In this document: piece by piece, positions 1-5,650 of the stretch
Layout: each line of letters starts with the position of its first letter
Position numbering within the stretch: position 1 is the first letter of the stretch
Source: an uncultured Clostridia bacterium
Lineage (GTDB): Bacteria > Bacillota > Clostridia > UBA1381
Reading direction: 5' to 3'
Length of the DNA: 8,551 nucleotides
NCBI GenBank assembly: GCA_944391255.1
Contig: CALXSW010000101.1
Coordinates: 1-8,551 of the forward strand
The notes under the pieces: generated by a model
Databases searched by the model: none
Told to the model about the DNA's origin: nothing
What the model saw: the letters and a program-made list of their open reading frames with translations, nothing else
Made by a program: the position numbers and the translations under genes

Positions 1-1
1 G

Positions 2-922
2 GTGGCAGGCGGAGTTTCAGCAGGTCTGTATATATATAAGAATACGGACAAAGCGGTCGTTACGGAGGTAACTCCGGCGCCTACAGTTGAAGCACCTACG
101 GTTATGCCAACTGTTATGACTTCGCCAAGTCCTTCACCGGCGCCATCTCAGTCGGCGGCACCGGCAAACGGAACATCGGGAAGCAGTTCATCATCAGGCG
201 GATCAGGCTCTGTATCATGGCGTCCTACAGGCGGCTCATCGTCATCAGGCGGCGGTTCATCATCTGGTGGCTCATCATCGGGATCAAGTTCGTCATCGGG
301 CAGCAGCTCATCATCGTCCTCAAAGGGAAGCAGCTCATCATCAGGCAGCTCGTCAAGCAGCAAGCCGCAGACTTCTACGGCTGCAACGGGCGGAGTATAC
401 AGTGCACCGGGCGGTTTCTCAAACGGCAAATTTAATGCTGCGCTAATAACAGGCGGAGAGGTCATAGACACAGGCTCAAAGAAATATATGACGTTCACAT
501 ATGAGGGAACGACGTATTATGCAAATGTTGACAGCGGCTCATATACGGAATATATAAAGGGTAAACCGTTTACAATAAAAGCGTTCCCTACGAGCGAATA
601 TTATAACGGTCATGTTGTATATGAGATAACTTCTATAACAAATTATAACGGAAGCTATATATTCCCTACATCGGGATATAAGGCGCTCACAGAGGCTGAT
701 CTCAAGGGAAAGACAGCAAAAGAGCTTGCATTGGGCAGAAATGAGATCTACGCAAGACATGGCCGCACATTCAAGACAAAGGAATATCAGGAATATTTCA
801 ACAGCTGTTCATGGTACTCGCCGAATCCGGCATATGATTATTCAGATGACAGCAGCAACCTGAATTCTATTGAAAAGGCAAATGTAAAGCTTATAAAAGA
901 ATATGAGGATAAATTGAACTAA
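2..922 (+). CDS. YARHG-domain envelope protein with Ser/Gly-rich linker (5' partial)
   Basis: The reading frame is already open at the left edge. The GTG at position 2 has no visible ribosome-binding site, so I treat the gene as lacking its 5' end. The first ~13 residues (hydrophobic, then IYKN) look like the end of a transmembrane segment. Next come a Thr/Pro/Ala-rich stretch (~20-55), a Ser/Gly low-complexity linker (~57-121), a globular region of unknown fold (~130-215) and a C-terminal YARHG domain (~225-303) with the motif YARHG at 250-254 followed by FNSCSWY. YARHG domains are extracellular domains of unknown function common in Firmicutes, often behind a zinc ribbon and one membrane helix; that N-terminal part would lie outside the window. 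I infer a membrane-anchored protein whose linker spans the cell wall. tcdA starts 2 nt after the stop. The domain call is firm; the function is unknown. Confidence 0.85.
   Translation: MAGGVSAGLYIYKNTDKAVVTEVTPAPTVEAPTVMPTVMTSPSPSPAPSQSAAPANGTSGSSSSSGGSGSVSWRPTGGSSSSGGGSSSGGSSSGSSSSSGSSSSSSSKGSSSSSGSSSSSKPQTSTAATGGVYSAPGGFSNGKFNAALITGGEVIDTGSKKYMTFTYEGTTYYANVDSGSYTEYIKGKPFTIKAFPTSEYYNGHVVYEITSITNYNGSYIFPTSGYKALTEADLKGKTAKELALGRNEIYARHGRTFKTKEYQEYFNSCSWYSPNPAYDYSDDSSNLNSIEKANVKLIKEYEDKLN
170..365 (+). repeat. Ser/Gly codon low-complexity tract
   Basis: Short units built from TCA, TCG, AGC and GGC codons recur many times here, encoding runs of 3-7 serines broken by glycines. Serine codons of both families (TCN and AGY) are mixed, so the peptide composition is kept while the DNA repeat is imperfect. 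Such tracts can change length by slippage or recombination in whole codons. Confidence 0.85.
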
Positions 923-924
923 TT

Positions 925-1611
925 ATGATCGAAGACCAGTTTTCAAGAACTGCGACATTGTTAGGAGAAGAATCCGTAAACCGACTCAAAAACAGCCGCG
1001 TGGCTGTTTTTGGCGTTGGAGGGGTAGGCGGATTTGTAGTTGAAGCTCTCGCAAGGTGCGGAGTCGGCAAGCTGACTCTTTTTGACAGTGACGATGTCGC
1101 GGAATCAAATATAAACAGACAGATAATAGCGCTCCATTCCACGGTCGGGAAGAAGAAGACCGAGGTCATGCGCGACAGGATCGCGGATATAAATCCGGCG
1201 GCTGAGGTAGTGTGCAACAATGTGTTCTATCTGCCGGAGAATGCGGACGAATATGATTTTTCGGAGTACGATTATATCGTTGACGCGGTAGACACTGTAT
1301 CGGCAAAGCTTGAGATCATAGAGCGCGCTTATAAAATGGGAATACCTGTTATAAGCTCTATGGGAACGGGAAACAAGCTTGACCCTACGCGGCTTGAGAT
1401 AGCGGATATATACGAAACATCAGTATGCCCTCTCGCGCGCGTTATGAGACGTGAGCTTAAGGCGAGAGGCGTAAAAAAGCTAAAGGTAGTCTATTCTAAG
1501 GAGGAGCCGAAAAAGGGCAGCGGACGCGTTCCGGCGAGCTGTTCGTTTGTTCCGTCGGTGGCAGGGCTTATAATAGCGTCGGCTGTTGTTCGGGATATTT
1601 GCGGTATTTAG
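925..1611 (+). CDS. tcdA: tRNA threonylcarbamoyladenosine dehydratase (TcdA/CsdL, ThiF-E1 family)
   Basis: TcdA uses ATP to activate the carboxyl group of N6-threonylcarbamoyl-adenosine at position 37 of ANN-decoding tRNAs and closes it to the cyclic form, ct6A. The 228-residue protein shows the E1-like Rossmann core: QFSRT near the start, the nucleotide-binding loop GVGGVG at 30-35, the acidic strand end FDSDD at 53-57, and NINRQ at 62-66 with the conserved Arg. Further on are DAVDT, SSMGTGNKLDPT and the family-typical C-terminal block RVPASCSFVPSVAGL. The start fits the family, but the only upstream purine match (GAGGA at 905-909) lies 15 nt away, so translation probably depends on coupling to the YARHG gene 2 nt upstream. 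No sulfur-transfer partner (CsdA/CsdE) is adjacent. No terminator is seen after the stop. Confidence 0.93.
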   Translation: MIEDQFSRTATLLGEESVNRLKNSRVAVFGVGGVGGFVVEALARCGVGKLTLFDSDDVAESNINRQIIALHSTVGKKKTEVMRDRIADINPAAEVVCNNVFYLPENADEYDFSEYDYIVDAVDTVSAKLEIIERAYKMGIPVISSMGTGNKLDPTRLEIADIYETSVCPLARVMRRELKARGVKKLKVVYSKEEPKKGSGRVPASCSFVPSVAGLIIASAVVRDICGI

Positions 1612-1631
1612 ACCTTGTAAGAAAAAAACAG

Positions 1632-1660
1632 TTGCATATAATAATCAGATATGGTATAAT
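1632..1660 (+). promoter_or_regulatory. Sigma-A promoter for the M16 peptidase gene
   Basis: TTGCAT (1632-1637) and a perfect TATAAT (1655-1660) are separated by exactly 17 nt, and TG at 1652-1653 gives an extended -10 (TGG-TATAAT). Transcription should start near 1667, leaving an untranslated leader of about 130 nt before the ATG at 1796. Confidence 0.8.
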
Positions 1661-1666
1661 CTATAT

Positions 1667-1703
1667 GCGTTGGTCTGGCGTCGGAAAAACACCGGATCAG
1701 CGC
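1667..1703 (+). promoter_or_regulatory. 5'-terminal leader hairpin of the M16 peptidase mRNA
   Basis: GCGTTGGTC (1667-1675) can pair with GATCAGCGC (1695-1703) over 9 bp with two G-U pairs. Inside it CGG (1682-1684) can pair with CCG (1692-1694). The stem begins at the predicted first nucleotide of the transcript. No U-run follows, so it is not an intrinsic terminator. A role in mRNA stability or in an undetermined leader control is possible. It matches no riboswitch class I know. Confidence 0.4.
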
Positions 1704-1795
1704 GTAAATCATATTCCGGACATTTTATGGCGCGGTCATAGAATGGTTATGGAGATGCATATATATAATTTAAGGGATTACAGAAGGATCAGTTA

Positions 1796-3040
1796 ATGTA
1801 CATACAAAAGGTATTATCAAACGGAATACGCGTCGTTGCGGAGAAAATACCATATGTGCGATCGGTGTCGATAGGCGTATGGATAGGCAACGGCTCGAGA
1901 TATGAGAAAAAAGAGGAAAACGGCATGTCGCATTTTATAGAGCACATGCTGTTCAAGGGAACAGAGCGGCGCACAGCGGAGCAGATAGCGGTGGAAATGG
2001 ATTCGGTGGGCGCTCAGTTAAACGCGTTCACGACAAGGGAAAGCACATGCTTTTACGCTAAGATACTGAATGAATATGTGGAAACTGCGATAGATATATT
2101 ATCTGATATGCTGTTCGGGTCAAGGCTTTCAGAACGAGATATGGAGCTTGAGCGCAGAGTCGTGTGCGAGGAGATAGCGATGTACGAGGACAGTCCGGAG
2201 GACGTGGCATACGATATGTTCAGCGAGGCTGTATGGGGCGATTCTCCGATGGGCAGGACTATACTCGGCACAGCAAAAACGCTCTATGATATAACGCCGG
2301 ACAAGATGCGCGAATATATCGCGTCGCATTACACGAGTAAAAACATGGTCATAGCCGTTTCGGGAAGCTTTGATGACGGAATATTTGACGAGCTTGAAAA
2401 GTGGTTCGGAACGAGAAAGATACGCGATAATGAGGTGTGCTGCGAGCCGGTCAGCTATATCGCGAGAAATATGTACAGAGAGCGCGATTTTGAGCAGATA
2501 CAGCTTATAGCCGGATTCAAGGGAATAGATATAATGGATAATTCCGTGTATCCGCTGCTTGTGTTCAATAACGTGTTTGGCAGCGGAATGTCATGCAGAC
2601 TTTTCCAGAACATAAGAGAAAAATATGGATTGGTATATTCAATTGGCGCGGGACACAGCGCGTATTCCGGCACAGGCACGTTTGACGTTTCAGCCGCCAC
2701 AACAAAGGAAAACGCCGAAAAGGTCGCGGAGCTTATCGTCGACGAGATCAAAAAAATAAAAAGCGAGAAGCTTACAGATGATGAGATAGAACGCGCGAAG
2801 ATACAGCTTAAGGGAAATTATATACTGTCAAATGAAAATGTCAGCGCGAGAATGCAGACGCTGGGCAGAACGATGCTTTTAAACAAGCCTCTGAAACGTC
2901 AGGACGAGGTTATTGACGAGATAATGGCAGTAGATCAGGAGAGCGTGTCGGAGATCATAGACAGGGTAACTGATATATCCACGTTAAGCGTCATAGCGGC
3001 GGGACATATTTCAGGAATAGGAGAATTGTTTAAATTCTGA
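1796..3040 (+). CDS. M16 family zinc peptidase (MlpA/YmxG-like, processing peptidase homologue)
   Basis: This 414-residue protein is a single-chain M16B metallopeptidase of the mitochondrial processing peptidase type. The inverted zinc motif HFIEH is at 46-50 (ligands H46 and H50, catalytic E49). The third ligand fits E126, 76 residues after H50, as in beta-MPP, within the block CEEIAMYEDSPED. The second half carries the usual inactive-lobe block around GSGMSCRLFQNIREKYGLVYS. The length is normal for the family, and there is no signal peptide, so it is probably cytoplasmic. Bacterial members such as Bacillus MlpA have been linked to peptide or protein turnover, but the natural substrate here is unknown. 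Start: AGAAGGA at 1782-1788 sits 7 nt before the ATG. The gene has its own promoter and long leader; ireB follows with a separate promoter, so it is probably transcribed alone. Confidence 0.93.
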   Translation: MYIQKVLSNGIRVVAEKIPYVRSVSIGVWIGNGSRYEKKEENGMSHFIEHMLFKGTERRTAEQIAVEMDSVGAQLNAFTTRESTCFYAKILNEYVETAIDILSDMLFGSRLSERDMELERRVVCEEIAMYEDSPEDVAYDMFSEAVWGDSPMGRTILGTAKTLYDITPDKMREYIASHYTSKNMVIAVSGSFDDGIFDELEKWFGTRKIRDNEVCCEPVSYIARNMYRERDFEQIQLIAGFKGIDIMDNSVYPLLVFNNVFGSGMSCRLFQNIREKYGLVYSIGAGHSAYSGTGTFDVSAATTKENAEKVAELIVDEIKKIKSEKLTDDEIERAKIQLKGNYILSNENVSARMQTLGRTMLLNKPLKRQDEVIDEIMAVDQESVSEIIDRVTDISTLSVIAAGHISGIGELFKF

Positions 3041-3111
3041 TACAGGAGCGGCTATATTTGTAAAAAATTTGCAATTATTATGTGATATTTGAAATTATCT
3101 TGAAAAAAGAC

Positions 3112-3140
3112 TTGATTTTTAAGCGAATTTGTTATAAAAT
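3112..3140 (+). promoter_or_regulatory. Sigma-A promoter for ireB
   Basis: TTGATT (3112-3117) and TAAAAT (3135-3140) are 17 nt apart in an AT-rich stretch between the M16 gene and ireB. Transcription should start near 3147, giving a leader of about 80 nt. The rest of the 3041-3218 gap shows no gene and no clear terminator for the peptidase gene. Confidence 0.65.
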
Positions 3141-3180
3141 ATATGTATACGCTAACATATGAAAAGCTTATCCGCCTTAT

Positions 3181-3219
3181 TTACATCTGTTACGCGTTTA
3201 AAGCTAATTATGTAAGGAG
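3181..3219 (+). promoter_or_regulatory. ireB ribosome-binding site with possible occluding stem
   Basis: AAGGAG (3214-3219) lies 8 nt before the ATG at 3228 and fixes that start instead of the in-frame GTG at 3219, which overlaps the ribosome-binding site. TTACAT (3181-3186) is an exact complement of ATGTAA (3210-3215), which covers the first two bases of the site. The loop is 23 nt. The stem is short and AT-rich, so its effect is uncertain. Confidence 0.5.
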
Positions 3220-3227
3220 TGAAGAAA

Positions 3228-3479
3228 ATGGAATTTAATGAGACGATGAAAATCAATCTTGAATTTGATAAATCGCAAGAGGTAAGAGAGATAGTGTCTC
3301 AGGTATACGAGGCATTAAAGCTTAAAGGATATGATCCTATAAGCCAGATCGTGGGATACATTTTGTCCGATGACCCTACATACATAACAAGCTATAACGG
3401 CGCAAGAAATAAGATCGTAAAGCTGGAGCGCGATGAGCTGCTTGAGGAGTTTGTTAAGAATTATATACGAGAGCTTTAA
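3228..3479 (+). CDS. ireB: IreB family regulatory phosphoprotein (UPF0297/DUF965)
   Basis: This 83-residue protein matches the IreB/YrzL family over its whole length, including the hallmark region [22 protein letters not shown], then YNGARNKI and [15 protein letters not shown]. In Enterococcus faecalis, IreB is a small dimeric cytoplasmic protein phosphorylated on N-terminal threonines by the PASTA kinase IreK, and it restrains cephalosporin resistance. Here the N-terminus holds a single threonine, T6. The chosen ATG has AAGGAG 8 nt upstream; a GTG three codons earlier lies inside that site and is not used. In many Firmicutes this gene sits between alaS and ruvX. Here it stands alone, between an M16 peptidase and a radical SAM gene, with its own promoter and terminator. 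The family call is firm; signalling through a kinase in this organism is inferred. Confidence 0.93.
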   Translation: MEFNETMKINLEFDKSQEVREIVSQVYEALKLKGYDPISQIVGYILSDDPTYITSYNGARNKIVKLERDELLEEFVKNYIREL

Positions 3480-3492
3480 AAAGGACAGTTTG

Positions 3493-3519
3493 ACGCTGCC
3501 GCTTATGCGGCAGCGTTTT
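3493..3519 (+). terminator. Intrinsic terminator after ireB
   Basis: CGCTGCCGC (3494-3502) pairs perfectly with GCGGCAGCG (3507-3515) around a TTAT loop, and an outer A-T pair leads into TTTT (3516-3519). It is a strong, short GC stem 14 nt after the ireB stop codon. Confidence 0.9.
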
Positions 3520-3569
3520 CATATTTCATATTTTAAATAAACATTTTTCGCGTTATACAAGGAGAGAAA

Positions 3570-4508
3570 ATGAGTTTTATATACAGTGACGATAATAAAC
3601 GTTATCACACATGGAATTATCATCTAAGACACAGGTTCGGCTGCAAGGTCATGAAGATAGCGCTGAACGCCGGATTTACATGCCCTAATATAGACGGTAC
3701 AAAGGGTTACGGCGGCTGCACATACTGTTCAGGCTCAGGCAGCGGGGATTTTGCCGGAAATCCTGAGGAATCTATAGTGCGTCAGTTTGAGGGGATAAAG
3801 GACGCCATGCACAGCAAATGGAAGCAGGGCAAGTATATGCCGTATTTTCAGGCGCATACTAACACATATGCTGATGTAGATGTGCTGAAAAAATATTATG
3901 AGCCGGCGCTCCGTCAGCGTGATGTCGTAGGCTTGAGCATAGCCACAAGGGCGGACTGCCTGCCTGATGATGTGCTTGATTATCTTTCGGAGCTGAATGA
4001 CAGAACGTACCTCATAGTCGTGCTGGGACTTCAGAGCATATATGATGAAACAGGAGAGCGGATAAACAGGTGTCATACGTTTGATGAATTTTTATCGGGC
4101 TATAATAAGCTTAAAGAACGAGGTATAAACGTATGTGTGCATCTGATAGACGGACTTCCGGGTGAAACACCGGAAATGATGGTTAGATCAGCCGAGGTGG
4201 TGGGGGAGCTTGAGCCGCACTGCGTAAAGCTGCATCTGCTGCATATATTGAAGGATACAGTCATGGCAAAGCAGTATGAGGAAGGGCAATTCAGACTTCT
4301 CGAAAGAGATGAATATGTGGACATAATTGTGAGGCAGCTTGAGGTGCTGCCGCCTGAAACGGTCATACAGCGTCTTACGGGTGATGGCGGAAGAGAAAGC
4401 CTTATAGGCCCGATGTGGAGCCTTAAAAAGTTTGAGGTACTTAATGCCATTGATAAAGAGATGGAAAAAAGAGATACATGGCAGGGTAAGGCATTGACAA
4501 AAAAATAA
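3570..4508 (+). CDS. TIGR01212 family radical SAM protein (YtqA/YhcC-like)
   Basis: The 312-residue protein carries the unusual iron-sulfur motif of this family, with cysteines at 38, 50 and 53 (C-x11-C-x2-C) inside CPNIDGTKGYGGCTYC. This should bind the [4Fe-4S] cluster that cleaves S-adenosylmethionine. Further family blocks are FQAHTNTYAD, SIATRADCLPD, VLGLQSIYDETGERINR, HLIDGLPGET and VKLHLLHILKDT. The length is typical. E. coli YhcC and B. subtilis YtqA belong here; their reaction is not established to my knowledge, though related HemN/Elp3-like folds act on small molecules or RNA. Start: AAGGAG (3559-3564) is 5 nt before the ATG. It sits 50 nt behind the ireB terminator and I see no convincing promoter in that gap, so read-through or a weak promoter is possible. 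Its last codons contain the -35 box of the next unit. Confidence 0.9.
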   Translation: MSFIYSDDNKRYHTWNYHLRHRFGCKVMKIALNAGFTCPNIDGTKGYGGCTYCSGSGSGDFAGNPEESIVRQFEGIKDAMHSKWKQGKYMPYFQAHTNTYADVDVLKKYYEPALRQRDVVGLSIATRADCLPDDVLDYLSELNDRTYLIVVLGLQSIYDETGERINRCHTFDEFLSGYNKLKERGINVCVHLIDGLPGETPEMMVRSAEVVGELEPHCVKLHLLHILKDTVMAKQYEEGQFRLLERDEYVDIIVRQLEVLPPETVIQRLTGDGGRESLIGPMWSLKKFEVLNAIDKEMEKRDTWQGKALTKK

Positions 4509-4522
4509 AAATATTGTATAAT
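4494..4522 (+). promoter_or_regulatory. Consensus sigma-A promoter for the smtB-like/gph-like unit
   Basis: A perfect TTGACA (4494-4499) and a perfect TATAAT (4517-4522) are separated by 17 nt. The -35 box falls within the last codons of the radical SAM gene (Leu-Thr), whose stop is at 4506-4508. A promoter this strong directly ahead of a repressor gene fits autorepression. Confidence 0.88.
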
Positions 4523-4525
4523 ATA

Positions 4526-4541
4526 TTCATATAGTAATGAA
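4526..4541 (+). promoter_or_regulatory. Candidate operator for the ArsR/SmtB repressor
   Basis: TTCAT (4526-4530) and ATGAA (4537-4541) form an inverted repeat with a 6-nt spacer, lying over the expected transcription start (~4529) just downstream of the -10 box. ArsR/SmtB repressors usually bind AT-rich imperfect inverted repeats at this place. The match to the known 12-2-12 operator is only partial, so this is tentative. Confidence 0.35.
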
Positions 4542-4555
4542 AGGGGACTGTTCTG

Positions 4556-4912
4556 ATGGCAGATATACAGTGTGTTTCATGCTCGTATAATAAGAAGATC
4601 CTGCAAAAATTAAAGACGGAAGTTCCTGATGAAGAAACGATCACAAGACTTTCGGACACGTTCAAAATGTTTGGCGACAGCACGCGCATAAGGATATTGT
4701 GGACTCTTTTTGACAGCGAGCTTTCAGTTTCTGAGATATCGGATAAGCTCGATATGAGCCAGTCGGCGATAAGCCATCAGCTCAGAACGCTTAAGCAGGC
4801 GCGGCTTGTGAAAGCGAGAAGAGACGGCAAGAACACATTCTATTCTCTTGACGATGACCATGTTAAGCGGATAATAGAGCAGGTCCTTATACATGTGGAG
4901 GAAAGCAAATGA
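4556..4912 (+). CDS. ArsR/SmtB family metal-sensing repressor, probable zinc sensor
   Basis: This 118-residue winged-helix repressor has the family core FKMFGDSTRIRIL (36-48), a recognition helix with SQSAISHQLRTLKQARLV (68-85) and the wing RRDGKNTFYSL. The alpha-5 metal site is complete: D100, H102, H113 and E116 have the same spacing and identity as SmtB (D104, H106, H117, E120) and nearly that of CzrA, which points to Zn(II) or Co(II) sensing. The alpha-3 position lacks the ELCVCD cysteines of ArsR/CadC (it reads ELSVSEIS), so arsenic or cadmium sensing there is unlikely. An extra pair C6/C9 (CVSC) lies at the N-terminus. Metal binding should release the protein from its promoter. Start: AAAGGGG (4540-4546) is 9 nt before the ATG. 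The stop overlaps the next start (ATGA), so the phosphatase is co-translated. No transporter or metallothionein is adjacent. Confidence 0.88.
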   Translation: MADIQCVSCSYNKKILQKLKTEVPDEETITRLSDTFKMFGDSTRIRILWTLFDSELSVSEISDKLDMSQSAISHQLRTLKQARLVKARRDGKNTFYSLDDDHVKRIIEQVLIHVEESK

Positions 4913-5574
4913 CATACAGCACAGTTATATTTGATCTTGACGGCACGCTTTTAAATACGCTCGATGACCTTGCAGCAAGCGTGAATTACGCGATGCGCGA
5001 GATGGGTTTTCCGGAGCATAAGACAGACAGTGTAAGACGGTTTGTCGGTAATGGAATAGCTCTTCTTATAGAGCGAAGCGTTCCGGAGGGAACGAGCGAG
5101 GCTGATTATAAAAAGACGTATGAGCTGTTCAGAAATCATTACGCGGAGCATTGTCTTGACCGCACAGCGCCTTATAGCGGGATATTAGACATGATGAAAA
5201 AACTGCGTGATATGGGCTGTAAAATAGCGGTCGTTTCTAACAAGGTGGATTTTGCGGTACAGAAATTATGTAAAGATTTCTTCCCGGGGCTTATCGATGC
5301 GGCAGTAGGCGACTCGCCGAAAACGCGCACAAAGCCTGAGGCGGATATGGTAATAAAAGCACTTGAGATGATGGGTGTAAAAAATGACGGAAGCTGCGTG
5401 TATGTCGGAGACATGGACGTTGATCTTAAAACAGCTGAAAATTCGGATATGGATTGTATTTCAGTCAGCTGGGGGTTCCGTTCGAGGACGGAGCTTGAAA
5501 GCTGCGGCGCGGCGATGATCGCGGACGATCCTGAAATGATAGTAGAAATTTGTTCGGGGAATATAAGGATGTAG
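4909..5574 (+). CDS. HAD-superfamily phosphatase, phosphoglycolate phosphatase (Gph)-like
   Basis: The 221-residue protein is a HAD hydrolase with a helical cap inserted after motif I. Motif I is DLDGTLLNT with nucleophile D9 and acid/base D11. Motif II has S110 (VVSNK), motif III has K142 (TKPE), and motif IV is GDMDVD with D168 and D172. All four catalytic motifs are intact, and Mg2+ dependence is expected. The closest characterised families are Gph (2-phosphoglycolate, for example from DNA repair) and PpaX/beta-phosphoglucomutase-like enzymes. Motifs alone cannot fix the substrate. GGAGG (4897-4901) sits 7 nt before the ATG, which overlaps the repressor stop by ATGA, so the two genes form one translationally coupled unit. 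A long hairpin terminates transcription after it. Confidence 0.88.
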   Translation: MTYSTVIFDLDGTLLNTLDDLAASVNYAMREMGFPEHKTDSVRRFVGNGIALLIERSVPEGTSEADYKKTYELFRNHYAEHCLDRTAPYSGILDMMKKLRDMGCKIAVVSNKVDFAVQKLCKDFFPGLIDAAVGDSPKTRTKPEADMVIKALEMMGVKNDGSCVYVGDMDVDLKTAENSDMDCISVSWGFRSRTELESCGAAMIADDPEMIVEICSGNIRM

Positions 5575-5604
5575 AAAACAGGTCATATCTGAAAGATAAT
5601 AAAA

Positions 5605-5650
5605 ATGCGGAGCGGCGGATCTTGGAGATCCTGCCGCTCCGTATTTTTTA
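5605..5650. terminator. Bidirectional intrinsic terminator between convergent genes
   Basis: CGGAGCGGC (5608-5616) pairs with GCCGCTCCG (5633-5641), and inside it GGATCT (5617-5622) pairs with AGATCC (5626-5631), with one bulged T at 5632 and a TGG loop. On the + strand it runs into a T-rich tail (5642-5650); on the - strand the A-run at 5601-5605 gives a T-run. It can end both the phosphatase unit and the convergent transglutaminase gene, whose stop codon lies in the tail. Confidence 0.88.

Noticed and set aside
148..498. Minus-strand open frame of 116 residues rich in Asp, Glu and Pro
   Set aside because: It is the antisense of the Ser/Gly codon tract (TCA/TCG read backwards give Asp-like codons), and has no ribosome-binding site. 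It is a composition artefact.
1599..1796. Open frame of 65 residues between tcdA and the M16 gene, ending in a TAATG overlap with the M16 start
   Set aside because: It starts at a TTG inside tcdA, contains the promoter and leader hairpin of the M16 gene, and has no family resemblance or ribosome-binding site. Its inner ATG at 1665 lies at or before the predicted transcription start.
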